The notes under the pieces were generated by a model. It was not told the DNA's origin. It did no database searches and worked only from the letters and a program-made list of their open reading frames with translations. A stretch of DNA of 52,565 nt from Clostridia bacterium (GTDB lineage Bacteria; Bacillota; Dehalobacteriia; Dehalobacteriales; Dehalobacteriaceae): positions 1 to 52,565 of the forward strand of contig DUPU01000169.1 of the NCBI GenBank assembly GCA_012838175.1, read 5' to 3'. The first letter of the stretch is position 1. The number at the start of each line of letters is the position of its first letter. Position numbers and translations under genes: made by a program. Below, one piece after another: positions 25,511 through 33,770 of the stretch.

Positions 25511-26956
25511 GTGCGGCTCACCCTTGTTTTCAGCAGCATTGGAAGGCTTTTAATAATTATCGGGGGATGTATGCTTTTCCCCCTTTTATGGTCTTTATAC
25601 TACCAAGAGTCCCATGTTTTGGCGATAATTTGTGCCATGCTGATTACCCTTTTAGCGGGAAGTATCATGACTTTTCTTTTTAAGTCCAAAGAAACTATCC
25701 GGCAAAGGGAAGGTTTCGCCATTGTTACATTAGGCTGGATTTTTGCTTCCGCTTTCGGTTCTTTGCCGTATCTTTTTTCCGGGACTTTTACTTCTTTTAC
25801 CGATGCTTTTTTTGAAACCATGTCAGGATTTACCACCACCGGAGCAAGTATTATCACGGATTTTGAAACCCTATCTTACGGCATTATGTTTTGGCGCTGT
25901 ATGACCCACTGGCTGGGGGGCATGGGAATCATTCTCCTCTTTGTAGCCCTGCTCTCGCAAATGGGGGGAGGGGGCTTGCAAATGTTTAAAGCTGAGGCTC
26001 CCGGGGGAAATTTGGCAGAAAAAATTAAACCCCGCATTCAGGAATCAGCTAAAATTCTTTGGATCACCTATGTACTATTATCCGGTATTTTAACGGTACT
26101 GCTTTTATGTGGAGGAATGAATTTTTTTGACGCTTTATGTCACGCCTTCGGCACCATGGCCACCGGAGGGTTTTCCACCAAAAACCTGAATATCGGGTAT
26201 TACGAAAGTCCTTACATCCAATGGGTATTAATAATTTTTATGTTTATCGCCGGAACCAACCTGGCCTTGTACTATCAGGCGATAATGAAAAGAAACAATA
26301 GTTTTTGGCAAAATGAAGAATTTAGACTTTACCTCTTAATTGCCCTCAGCAGTGTGGCATTAATTTTTTTTAATTTAATATTAAGTAAACCTTGGGGTGT
26401 GGAAGTAACAGCCCGGACTGCTGCTTTTCAGGCCATATCCATGCTTACTACCACCGGCTTTGCAACTGCAGACTATAATCAGTGGCCGGTATTTTCCCAA
26501 ATATTATTGATTTTGCTTATGTTTGTAGGGGGGTGCTCCGGGTCTACGGGAGGGTCCATCAAGGTGGGACGGTTGTTAATACTGATGAAACATACGGCAG
26601 TTGAAATATTTCGCCTGATTCATCCCCGCAGCGTAAAATTCATTAAAATAGATAATAAAACAGTCCCCGAAAGTATTGTGATAAACGTGTTGCAGTTTTT
26701 CTTTTTATATATAATGGTTTTTTTTATGGGGACAGCAATGATGGGGGCCCTGGGGTTAAGTATTATCGAAGCCATGACATCAGTGATTGCTTCCCTGTGT
26801 AATGTAGGATTTGGGTTGGGTGATGTGGGGCCTACCGGTAGTTTTGCTTTTATACCTCCTGCGGGAAAATGGGTTTTAAGTTTTTTAATGCTGCTGGGAC
26901 GTCTGGAAATTTACACTGTATTGGTATTATTCTTACCTGACGTCTGGAAAAAATAA
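25511..26956 (+). CDS. trkH: Trk potassium uptake channel subunit TrkH
   Basis: TrkH is the membrane pore for potassium entry, built from four repeated membrane-pore-membrane units plus extra helices. The 481-residue protein is hydrophobic throughout, and the selectivity-type glycines are seen in the segments [32 protein letters not shown] and SLCNVGFG, one per repeat. The [15 protein letters not shown] loop is typical of TrkH. Start: GTG at 25511, nine bases after GAGGAGG. It depends on TrkA, encoded 17 bases upstream. Length is normal, and nothing looks truncated. Confidence 0.93.
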   Translation: MRLTLVFSSIGRLLIIIGGCMLFPLLWSLYYQESHVLAIICAMLITLLAGSIMTFLFKSKETIRQREGFAIVTLGWIFASAFGSLPYLFSGTFTSFTDAFFETMSGFTTTGASIITDFETLSYGIMFWRCMTHWLGGMGIILLFVALLSQMGGGGLQMFKAEAPGGNLAEKIKPRIQESAKILWITYVLLSGILTVLLLCGGMNFFDALCHAFGTMATGGFSTKNLNIGYYESPYIQWVLIIFMFIAGTNLALYYQAIMKRNNSFWQNEEFRLYLLIALSSVALIFFNLILSKPWGVEVTARTAAFQAISMLTTTGFATADYNQWPVFSQILLILLMFVGGCSGSTGGSIKVGRLLILMKHTAVEIFRLIHPRSVKFIKIDNKTVPESIVINVLQFFFLYIMVFFMGTAMMGALGLSIIEAMTSVIASLCNVGFGLGDVGPTGSFAFIPPAGKWVLSFLMLLGRLEIYTVLVLFLPDVWKK

Positions 26957-27089
26957 GTTGAAGTCAGCTTTATTTCTCCAGGTTTACATAAAGGACCTGA
27001 TGGAGTATTAAAAACTGTCCGGGATTAAGGAGTTAGGGTCGGCCGGCAAGAGAAAACACGGTTATAGAATGAAATGGGAGGTGGGTGGA

Positions 27090-27815
27090 TTGACAAACAA
27101 CAAGTGGGAGAAAAGGTTTTTTTTCAGTGCCGGTGGGGAAGGTATTTTTGTACCCAATCTATTATTAAAGAATTTTCGTCAATTAGGTTTAACAGAAGGG
27201 GAATTAGTCTTTATTCTCCAGTTGTTAATGATCAACAAAAACGGTTGCCGTTCCGTCCCGGAAATCGCGGAATTACTTAATACAGAAGAAACTCAGGTAA
27301 AGCAAAACATAGCCTCCCTAATGGAAAAGGGGTTTCTGGTGATGGAAAACAGACCGGAATGGGGGAAAAATTTTTCCCATTATTTCTTTGACGGTTTGTA
27401 TGATAAATTGATTGACCTCTGGGCTTGTGAGTTGGCCGGGAAAACGGAGATGGCCGCAGGCAAAGAAAAAGATGATTTTCATAAAAAATTCGGCGAAATA
27501 TTTTCTACTATTGAAAAAGAATTCGGCCGTCCCTTAACAAATATAGAAAACGAGAAGATTATTGAATGGCTGGATCCTTTGGGATATCATCCGGATCTGA
27601 TATTAGAAGCCTTAAAAAGAGCGGTTTTAAGAGGAGTCTATAACTTGAATTATATAGATCGAATCTTGTTGGATTGGCATAAAGCAAATATTCGTACTTT
27701 ACATGAGGCAATAAACTATGAGAAACTAAAAATGAGCAAAAACAGAAGCAAATCAAAGAAGATAACTTTCTCCAAAACTCGGGAAAAAGATCTGAACGAT
27801 TTATATGAATTATAA
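27090..27815 (+). CDS. DnaD-domain replication protein
   Basis: DnaD-type proteins help DnaA open the origin and help load the replicative helicase in Firmicutes; some have phage-like roles. The 241-residue product has an N-terminal winged-helix part (about 15-85, GIFVPNLLLKNF to GFLVMENR) and a C-terminal DnaD/DnaB2 domain (about 125-200, FSTIEKEFGRPLTNIENEKI and NLNYIDRILLDWHKANIRT). The tail is very basic (SKNRSKSKKI) and could touch DNA. I chose TTG 27090, eight bases after GGGAGG; ATG 27069 lies before that site. It precedes the helicase loader gene by 14 bases, a common Clostridia pairing that supports a role at chromosome initiation. Confidence 0.85.
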   Translation: MTNNKWEKRFFFSAGGEGIFVPNLLLKNFRQLGLTEGELVFILQLLMINKNGCRSVPEIAELLNTEETQVKQNIASLMEKGFLVMENRPEWGKNFSHYFFDGLYDKLIDLWACELAGKTEMAAGKEKDDFHKKFGEIFSTIEKEFGRPLTNIENEKIIEWLDPLGYHPDLILEALKRAVLRGVYNLNYIDRILLDWHKANIRTLHEAINYEKLKMSKNRSKSKKITFSKTREKDLNDLYEL

Positions 27816-27829
27816 AGGTTGGATAATTT

Positions 27830-28627
27830 ATGGAAAAAATAGTACGTTATTTAAACCGAAGTCTGCTTAAAATCAAACCTGAACATAAAACTGATAAAAC
27901 GGAACAGATGCATTTTATCTGCCCTTTATGTCAGGATCAGGGATTAATTGTGAAAGGTGACCTGGCTTACCAATGTCAATGTGTAAAACAAAGGGCTGTC
28001 TTAAAAAAATTTTCCTCAGCCAATATGACCCCTTTTTTGGCTGCTCATACCTTTGATAAATTTGATTTCAGGTTTTATTCCCCTCATTTGCGGGTTGATA
28101 ATGATGGTCCCACTTACCGGGCTATGGCGGAAAAAGCTTTTGAAGGAGCCAAAATGTTTGTAGCCCACTATTTAGAAGAAAAGACCGGTCAAGGGATTCT
28201 CTTTGCCGGGACAGTCGGCAGCGGTAAAACTTTTCTTGCCGGTGCCATTACCAATGCCCTTTTGGAACATGAGAAACAAGTCCTTTTCCTGGTGGTGCCG
28301 GATTTTCTTGATGAAATCAGAGCAACTTATCAAAAACAAGGTGAATTTAGTGAAGCGGAATTGATGGATGCCGCCCGAAAAACGGAAGTCCTCATTTTAG
28401 ATGACTTAGGAGCTCATAATTTTACGGAATGGACCCAAAACAAAATCTTTTCTTTAATCAATTACCGGATGAACCACGGGCTGCCTTGCGTTATTACCAC
28501 AAACCTGTCTATCAATCAAATGAATGAGGTCATCGGAGAACGAACGGTTTCCCGAATCATAGAAATATGCAAAATCTATCGGTTGCATGTGGAAGAAGAT
28601 ATCCGGGTGGCTATGCGCAAAATGTAA
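27830..28627 (+). CDS. DnaC/DnaI-type helicase loader ATPase
   Basis: This AAA+ ATPase of 265 residues resembles DnaI/DnaC, which load the replicative helicase onto single-stranded DNA. An N-terminal zinc site is seen in C31, C34, C49 and C51 (CPLCQDQG and YQCQCVKQ). The ATPase has Walker A GTVGSGKT with K133, Walker B LILDDLGAH (about 188-196), sensor-like TTNLS and an arginine finger region RTVSRI. All elements are intact. Start: ATG at 27830 after AAAGGTTGG. It is paired with the DnaD protein upstream. Confidence 0.88.
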   Translation: MEKIVRYLNRSLLKIKPEHKTDKTEQMHFICPLCQDQGLIVKGDLAYQCQCVKQRAVLKKFSSANMTPFLAAHTFDKFDFRFYSPHLRVDNDGPTYRAMAEKAFEGAKMFVAHYLEEKTGQGILFAGTVGSGKTFLAGAITNALLEHEKQVLFLVVPDFLDEIRATYQKQGEFSEAELMDAARKTEVLILDDLGAHNFTEWTQNKIFSLINYRMNHGLPCVITTNLSINQMNEVIGERTVSRIIEICKIYRLHVEEDIRVAMRKM

Positions 28628-28648
28628 AAGCCGGCATAAATCTTGACA

Positions 28649-28715
28649 AAACAAAAAAGGAACCTATCCGGTCCCTTAGACTGATAATTTTTGATAAAAA
28701 AAGCCTTGCGGCTTA
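28649..28715 (-). terminator. Two hairpins ending the tRNA-Arg transcript
   Basis: On the - strand, after tRNA-Arg, the stem AAGCC-GCAA-GGCTT runs into seven T residues (28701-28714). Further on, GGGACC/GGTTCC runs into six T residues (near 28650-28672). The second may also serve the helicase-loader gene from the + side. Confidence 0.65.
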
Positions 28716-28723
28716 TAATCAAA

Positions 28724-28799
28724 TGGCGCGCCCGGCAGGATTTGAACCTGCGGCCTCCGGAATCGGAATCCGTCACTCTATCCACTGAGCTACGGGCGC
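28724..28799 (-). tRNA. tRNA-Arg (anticodon CCG)
   Basis: The - strand cloverleaf has acceptor GCGCCCG/CGGGCGC, D arm GCTCAGTGGATAGAGT, anticodon loop TTCCGAT (anticodon CCG, reading CGG) and T loop GGTTCAAATCC. CCA is encoded at 28724-28726. Confidence 0.93.
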
Positions 28800-28883
28800 A
28801 TATCTTCTTCACAATTAGTTATTTTAACGTAAAATATGCATTTAGTCAAATAATTTTTGGGACAATTAATAGGAGGGAAAGCA

Positions 28884-29498
28884 ATGGCAAATTTCAACCT
28901 TGACGTGACACTGGAAAAGGCATTGGAAGAGTTCAGCAAAAAAATACCGGAGGATATGGCTTGGAAAACCGGGGCGGAGTATCGAGACGGCAGTTTTTAT
29001 TTGGAATTTATGACCCAGCCCATTCAGGTAAGCTACCCGGAGGGAGTGGTCACAAATAAAAATTCGGGAAAAGAATTGGGATTGGTGGATAGAATTTTAG
29101 TGCTTCACTATTTCATTCACGCAGGAGGCAGCCCGTTACTCAATAAGAATATTTCTTTTAAAGAACTGCCTGGAGGAAGTATCTATATCGAGCCTTTTAC
29201 CAACAGGTGCATCCGGCCCCTGATACATTTATTCGGTAATGACCTGTCATTATTTCAAAAAGCCGCGGAAAAATGTGGAGGCACCAGAGAAAAGTACGGG
29301 GATATGAGCTATTGCTTTTATCCTTTTCCCCGGATTCCGGTTACTTTGGTGCTTTGGGCCGGAGATGAAGAATTTCCCCCAAATGCCAACATCCTTTTTG
29401 ACGCCTCTGCCGGTGATTACCTGCCTACGGAGGATTATGCCTTCCTGGGCGGGATGCTGGCAGGAAAACTAATAGCGTGTCAGGGGACGGTTCTCTGA
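28884..29498 (+). CDS. DUF3786 family protein
   Basis: This is a 204-residue cytoplasmic protein of the DUF3786 family, whose function is unknown to me. Members are seen in anaerobes, often those with acetyl-CoA or corrinoid metabolism. No catalytic motif or iron-sulfur cysteine cluster is evident. Recognisable conserved parts are DRILVLHYFIHAGG (about 72-85) and LWAGDEEFPPNANILFDASAGDYLPTED (about 155-185). ATG 28884 follows ATAGGAGGG by eight bases. The last six codons, CQGTVL plus stop, come from a REP-like repeat (29476-29502), so the C-terminus has been rewritten by that element. It precedes S-adenosylhomocysteinase on the same strand, but a 100-base gap makes co-transcription uncertain. 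Confidence 0.78.
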   Translation: MANFNLDVTLEKALEEFSKKIPEDMAWKTGAEYRDGSFYLEFMTQPIQVSYPEGVVTNKNSGKELGLVDRILVLHYFIHAGGSPLLNKNISFKELPGGSIYIEPFTNRCIRPLIHLFGNDLSLFQKAAEKCGGTREKYGDMSYCFYPFPRIPVTLVLWAGDEEFPPNANILFDASAGDYLPTEDYAFLGGMLAGKLIACQGTVL

Positions 29499-29502
29499 CA
29501 CG
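29476..29502 (+). repeat. REP-like palindromic repeat, copy C, inside a coding end
   Basis: CGTGTCAG and CTGACACG form 8-bp arms around GGGACGGTTCT. It matches copies A and B near 22.9-23.0 kb. It encodes the last codons and the stop of the DUF3786 gene. Confidence 0.8.
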
Positions 29503-29599
29503 AAGGTTTTTTTCAAAAAAGAAACAAAATACCGGGTCTATAAAAGTTAGGGTAGTTTATTCATGAACGATAAATTTCCATAACGGAGGTAAATAATTT

Positions 29600-30847
29600 A
29601 TGGAATCAATGATTAGAGACATCAATCTGGCTCCTAAAGGACAATTGAAATTGGACTGGGTACAAGCCCATATGCCGTTGTTGAACCTGATTCGGAAAGA
29701 CTTTGAGCGGGATTTGCCGTTCAAAGGAAAGAGAATTGCCATATGTCTTCATTTGGAGGCCAAAACAGGTTACCTGGGGAAAGTAATCCAAGCCGGCGGT
29801 GCCGATGTTTGTATGGTAGCCAGCAATCCCCTGTCAACCCAGGATGATGTGGTGGCGGCTCTCGTAAAAAGCGGTATTCACGTATTTGCCTGGTATAATG
29901 CCAGTGATGAGGAATACCGAGCCCACCTGAATCAGGCCTTGGATTTTCATCCGGACTTAATAATTGATGATGGCGGAGATTTGGTAGCCACCCTGCACGC
30001 GGAACGTCCCGGACAACTAAAGGAAATCTTAGGAGGTTGTGAAGAAACCACTACCGGAATATTAAGACTTCGGTCCATGGAAAAAGAAGGTACCTTGAGT
30101 TTTCCCATGGTTGCTGTAAATGATGCCTACTGCAAATACTTATTTGACAATCGTTATGGAACAGGACAATCCGTCTGGAACGGGATTAACAGAACCACCA
30201 ATTTAGTAGTTGCCGGAAAGACGGTAGTGGTTGCCGGCTATGGCTGGTGCGGCAAAGGGGTCGCTATGAGAGCCAAAGGTTTGGGTGCCCGGGTGATTGT
30301 GACGGAAATTGACCCCATCAAGGCCATTGAAGCAATTATGGACGGATTTTCCGTCATGACCATGGAAGAAGCCGCACCCTTAGGTGATTTCTTCATTACG
30401 GTGACCGGAAATCTGAACGTGATTAGAAAAGAACACTTGGCAGTAATTAAGGATCAGGCGATTCTTTCCAATGCAGGACATTTTGATGTGGAAATATGCA
30501 AAAAAGATTTGTCCGATGCGGCTGTTTCCCGCAGAAAGGTAAGGGATAATATCGAAGAATATGTTTTATCAGACGGAAGGAAAGTTTATCTTTTGGCCGA
30601 AGGCCGTTTGGTAAATTTAGCGGCAGGGGACGGCCATCCTGCGGAAATCATGGATATGACCTTTGCTTTACAAGCTTTATCTCTTAAATTTATTAATGAA
30701 AACTACACCCATTTATCTAACAAGGTATATGAAGTCCCGGAAGAAATTGATAAAAAGGTAGCCGAAATGAAACTGGAAACCTTGGGAGTCAAAATTGATC
30801 GGCTCACCCAAGAGCAAAAAGAATACTTAGCTTGTTGGAAAGAATAA
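29600..30847 (+). CDS. ahcY: S-adenosylhomocysteinase
   Basis: AhcY splits S-adenosylhomocysteine into homocysteine and adenosine with bound NAD and so removes the inhibitory product of SAM-dependent methylation. The 415-residue protein is the short form. The NAD-binding motif GYGWCGKG (residues 213-220), NDAYCKYLFDNRYGTGQS, the SNAGHFDVEI segment and the LAAGDGHPAEIMD C-terminal motif are all present. The GYGWCGKG sequence is closer to archaeal and Thermotoga-like enzymes than to the GYGDVGKG of most bacteria. Start: ATG at 29600 after ACGGAGG. It has its own terminator. In this window it is the only gene of the activated-methyl cycle, so its link to the one-carbon genes is general. Confidence 0.94.
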   Translation: MESMIRDINLAPKGQLKLDWVQAHMPLLNLIRKDFERDLPFKGKRIAICLHLEAKTGYLGKVIQAGGADVCMVASNPLSTQDDVVAALVKSGIHVFAWYNASDEEYRAHLNQALDFHPDLIIDDGGDLVATLHAERPGQLKEILGGCEETTTGILRLRSMEKEGTLSFPMVAVNDAYCKYLFDNRYGTGQSVWNGINRTTNLVVAGKTVVVAGYGWCGKGVAMRAKGLGARVIVTEIDPIKAIEAIMDGFSVMTMEEAAPLGDFFITVTGNLNVIRKEHLAVIKDQAILSNAGHFDVEICKKDLSDAAVSRRKVRDNIEEYVLSDGRKVYLLAEGRLVNLAAGDGHPAEIMDMTFALQALSLKFINENYTHLSNKVYEVPEEIDKKVAEMKLETLGVKIDRLTQEQKEYLACWKE

Positions 30848-30853
30848 CCATCA

Positions 30854-30880
30854 AAAAAAGCGCTCTAATAGCGCTTTTTT
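30854..30880 (+). terminator. Terminator of ahcY
   Basis: A stem AAAAAAGCGCT/AGCGCTTTTTT (30854-30864 with 30870-30880) with a CTAAT loop and terminal T-run lies seven bases after the ahcY stop. Confidence 0.9.
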
Positions 30881-30917
30881 GATTTTTTAAATAGTTCCGA
30901 TGGTTAAAAAGAGTTTT

Positions 30918-30947
30918 AATATTGCATCTCTTTTGGTAAATATTGCA
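30918..30947 (+). repeat. Helically phased 9-base direct repeat at the mutase promoter
   Basis: AATATTGCA occurs at 30918-30926 and 30939-30947, exactly 21 bases apart (two helical turns). The second copy overlaps the -35 box TTGCAC, which suggests a regulator site. Confidence 0.5.
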
Positions 30948-30970
30948 CACTATTAGATTCATGATATAAT
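30943..30970 (+). promoter_or_regulatory. Sigma-A promoter of the methylmalonyl-CoA operon
   Basis: TTGCAC (30943-30948), a 16-base spacer and a perfect TATAAT (30965-30970) form the promoter. It predicts a leader of about 255 bases before the mutase gene. Confidence 0.75.
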
Positions 30971-30977
30971 CATATTG

Positions 30978-31234
30978 GTACAATATAGCATAAAAGGGAA
31001 TTTTTTAATTTGATGTAATTTATTAAATAATTAAATTAATTTTGCAATTTCGAATATGGGCTTTTTCCTTTAATTCTTGAAGGACATAGCCTTTTCATGC
31101 AGAACTTATCCATCAGCAAGAAGAATTATACTTGCAGACGGCTGAGGCTAGTTAAAGCCAAAACCTATGGAGTTAACCCCACTTTAGTGGGATTAAACCT
31201 AAGACCAACATTATCATGTGAAGGGGGATTGGTT
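30978..31234 (+). other. Long structured leader of unidentified type
   Basis: This stretch between promoter and mutase start has no convincing coding frame: the in-frame extension from 31097 lacks a ribosome binding site. It can form several helices: a GGCT/AGCC hairpin near 31059-31096 with an inner CCTT/AAGG, a GGCT/AGCC hairpin near 31145-31160, and CCCACT/AGTGGG near 31178-31192. Short runs GTTAA, GTTAA and ATTAAACC recur near 31150, 31172 and 31192. I do not recognise a cobalamin, SAM, c-di-GMP or other riboswitch consensus in it. Confidence 0.45.
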
Positions 31235-32911
31235 ATGTTTAATGATGCCAAAATTAAAGAGTTGAAGACGAAAAAACAGGTTTGGACGGAAAAAGTTGAA
31301 GCTTCGATTCAGAAGCGACCGGAAAGAAAAAAAGAGTTTTCCACAGATTCTGAAATAACCATTAATCGTCTTTACACTCCGGAAGAATTGGGGGAATTTG
31401 ATTACGAGGAAAAGCTGGGTTTTCCCGGAGAGTATCCCTACACCAGGGGAGTACAGCCTACCATGTACCGGGGACGTCTTTGGACCATGAGACAATATGC
31501 CGGGTTTGGGACGGCGGAAGAAACCAATGAAAGATTTAAATATCTATTGAATCAAGGTCAGACCGGTTTAAGCTGCGCTTTTGACCTTCCCACCCAAATC
31601 GGTTATGACTCAGACCAGCCCCTGTCCCGAGGTGAAGTGGGAAAGGTCGGCGTCGCCATTGATTCTTTAAAAGATATGGAAATTCTTTTTGACGGCATTC
31701 CTTTAGACAAGGTAAGTACCTCCATGACCATAAATGCCCCTGCTGCCGTTTTGCTGGCCATGTATATTGCCGTTGCGGAGAAGCAAGGGGTAACCCCAGA
31801 TAAGCTGTCCGGAACCATTCAAAACGACATTCTCAAAGAATATGTTGCCCGCGGTACATATATCTTTCCTCCTGCCGAATCAATGCGGTTAATTACCAAT
31901 ATTTTTGATTATTGCTCAAAAAACGTTCCTAATTGGAATACCATCAGTATTTCAGGTTATCATATTCGGGAAGCCGGTGCCACGGCAGTACAAGAAATTG
32001 CCTTTACCCTTTCGGACGGTATTGCTTATGTGGATGCTGCCTTAAAAGCAGGCCTCAATGTGGATGATTTTGCCCCTCGTCTTTCTTTCTTCTTTAATGC
32101 CCATGTAAATTTTTTTGAAGAGATTGCCAAATTTAGAGCAGCGCGGCGTATTTGGGCGAAAATTATGAAAGAACGTTTCGGTGCGAAAAACCCGAAATCT
32201 TTAATGCTCCGTTTTCATACCCAAACGGCAGGAAGCACATTGACCGCTCAACAACCAGATGTTAATATTATGCGTGTAGCATTCCAAGCGCTCAGTGCTG
32301 TATTAGGCGGAACCCAATCCCTACATACCAACTCTCGGGACGAAGCATTGGCTTTGCCTACAGAAGAATCTGTATTAATTGCCTTAAGAACCCAACAGGT
32401 AATAGGTTATGAAATCGGTGTCACGGATACGGTTGATCCTTTAGGTGGTTCCTATTTTATCGAGGCTCTCACTAACGACATAGAAGCAAAGGTCTGGGAT
32501 TATATCAATAAAATTGATAATCTCGGGGGAGCCGTAAAAGCAATTGAACTGGGCTATATGCAAAAAGAAATTCAGGAAAGCGCCTACCATTATCAAAAAG
32601 CGGTGGAAAGTGGCGAGCAGGTGGTAATTGGTGTAAATAAATTCCAAATGAAGGAAGAAAAGCCTAAAGATCTGATGCGGGTAGATCCGGAGGTAGAGAA
32701 ATTTCAAGTGGAAAAAACTCAAAAGGTTAAAGAAGAAAGGAATAACCCTCAGGTGGAAAAATGTCTTACAGAACTGAAAGCGGCAGCTCGGACAGATACT
32801 AACCTAATGCCCTATATTTTAGATGCGGTAAAAGCCTATGCCACCTTGGGAGAGGTTTGCGGTGTATTAAGAGAAGTTTTCGGTGAATATCAGGCTGTAG
32901 CTACTATTTAA
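31235..32911 (+). CDS. Methylmalonyl-CoA mutase, large (catalytic) subunit
   Basis: This enzyme uses adenosylcobalamin to interconvert succinyl-CoA and (R)-methylmalonyl-CoA. The 558-residue product is the substrate-binding TIM-barrel part only; the B12-binding domain is encoded separately just downstream. The two residues that separate methylmalonyl- from isobutyryl-CoA mutase are both of the methylmalonyl type: Tyr88 in TMRQYAG and Arg206 in [12 protein letters not shown], 118 residues apart as in known mutases. Other family segments are [17 protein letters not shown] and [20 protein letters not shown]. The start is ATG 31235 after GAAGGGGGA. The operon continues with the B12 subunit 14 bases later. 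No MeaB-type G-protein chaperone is visible. Confidence 0.94.
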   Translation: MFNDAKIKELKTKKQVWTEKVEASIQKRPERKKEFSTDSEITINRLYTPEELGEFDYEEKLGFPGEYPYTRGVQPTMYRGRLWTMRQYAGFGTAEETNERFKYLLNQGQTGLSCAFDLPTQIGYDSDQPLSRGEVGKVGVAIDSLKDMEILFDGIPLDKVSTSMTINAPAAVLLAMYIAVAEKQGVTPDKLSGTIQNDILKEYVARGTYIFPPAESMRLITNIFDYCSKNVPNWNTISISGYHIREAGATAVQEIAFTLSDGIAYVDAALKAGLNVDDFAPRLSFFFNAHVNFFEEIAKFRAARRIWAKIMKERFGAKNPKSLMLRFHTQTAGSTLTAQQPDVNIMRVAFQALSAVLGGTQSLHTNSRDEALALPTEESVLIALRTQQVIGYEIGVTDTVDPLGGSYFIEALTNDIEAKVWDYINKIDNLGGAVKAIELGYMQKEIQESAYHYQKAVESGEQVVIGVNKFQMKEEKPKDLMRVDPEVEKFQVEKTQKVKEERNNPQVEKCLTELKAAARTDTNLMPYILDAVKAYATLGEVCGVLREVFGEYQAVATI

Positions 32912-32925
32912 AGGAGGGAGATTAA

Positions 32926-33321
32926 ATGTCGGAAAAAAAGATAAGAGTATTGGTGGCAAAACCTGGCTTAGACGGTCATGACCGTGGAGCAAAAGTTATT
33001 GCCCAGGCATTAAGGGATGCCGGGATGGAAGTAATTTATACCGGTTTAAGACAGACGCCGGAACAAATTGTCGAAGCAGCTATTCAGGAGGATGTACAGG
33101 TAATCGGCCTCAGTATTTTATCTGGCGCCCACTTGCATTTATTCCCTCCGGTAGTGGAACTGCTTAAGAAACAAGGGATAGGGGATATCCTGGTAATCGG
33201 CGGGGGAATTATACCTGATGATGATATTCCTACCTTAAAAGCAGCGGGAATTTCCGAGGTTTTTACCCCGGGAACTTCCACTCAGGATATCATTGATTAT
33301 ATCAAAGCCAATGTAAAGTAA
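32926..33321 (+). CDS. Methylmalonyl-CoA mutase, B12-binding subunit
   Basis: This 131-residue protein is the cobalamin-binding half of the split mutase. It carries the base-off/His-on motif D16-G-H18-D-R-G21; His18 is the lower cobalt ligand. It also has the [12 protein letters not shown] and [11 protein letters not shown] loops that hold the nucleotide tail. It forms the active enzyme with the large subunit encoded just upstream. Start: ATG 32926, six bases after AAGGAGGGAG. The split arrangement is common in archaea and Clostridia, while many bacteria have a fused MutB. Confidence 0.94.
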   Translation: MSEKKIRVLVAKPGLDGHDRGAKVIAQALRDAGMEVIYTGLRQTPEQIVEAAIQEDVQVIGLSILSGAHLHLFPPVVELLKKQGIGDILVIGGGIIPDDDIPTLKAAGISEVFTPGTSTQDIIDYIKANVK

Positions 33322-33349
33322 GGTTATGATGAAAAGGAGGTCTGTTGGG

Positions 33350-33751
33350 ATGACCATCAAAGTTGACCATATCGGTATAGCTGTAAAAAGTATTGATGAA
33401 GCAAAAATATTTTGGGAAGATGCTTTAGGTGTTAAGCTAACCGGTGAAGAGGTTATTCCGGAACAAAAGGTGAAAGTGGGTTTCTTTCCCATGGGGGAAA
33501 GTGAAGTGGAATTGTTAGAGTCAACGGATCCGGACGGACCGGTAGCAAAGTTTATTGAGAAAAAGGGGGAAGGAATTCAGCATATAGCCTTCAGGGTGGA
33601 AAACATTGAAGAAACATTGGAAAATTTAAAAGCCAAAGGGGTAAAACTAATTGATGAAAAACCCCGTTACGGTGCCGGAGGAGCAAAAATTGCCTTTATT
33701 CATCCCAAGGCTACCTTTGGTACATTGGTTGAAATATGCCAGCGTGATTAG
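33350..33751 (+). CDS. mce: Methylmalonyl-CoA epimerase
   Basis: The epimerase interconverts the (R) and (S) forms of methylmalonyl-CoA, so that the mutase product (R) can be used by the decarboxylase (S). The 133-residue product is a vicinal-oxygen-chelate fold protein with two repeat halves. Likely metal ligands are His7 (DHIGIAV), the His in [11 protein letters not shown] and the Glu in GTLVEICQ near the end. ATG 33350 follows AAAAGGAGG by nine bases. The order mutase, B12 subunit, epimerase, decarboxylase matches a single pathway operon. Confidence 0.92.
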   Translation: MTIKVDHIGIAVKSIDEAKIFWEDALGVKLTGEEVIPEQKVKVGFFPMGESEVELLESTDPDGPVAKFIEKKGEGIQHIAFRVENIEETLENLKAKGVKLIDEKPRYGAGGAKIAFIHPKATFGTLVEICQRD

Positions 33752-33770
33752 AGCTTAGGAGGTTGAGTTA

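Noticed and set aside
31097-31234. N-terminal extension of the methylmalonyl-CoA mutase by 46 codons
   Set aside because: There is no ribosome binding site at 31097; the ATG at 31235 has GAAGGGGGA upstream and the extension is basic, cysteine-containing and unlike the family.
30978-31234. Cobalamin riboswitch upstream of the B12-dependent mutase
   Set aside because: Neither the GCCACTG element nor the usual B12 box is visible. I kept it only as an unidentified leader.
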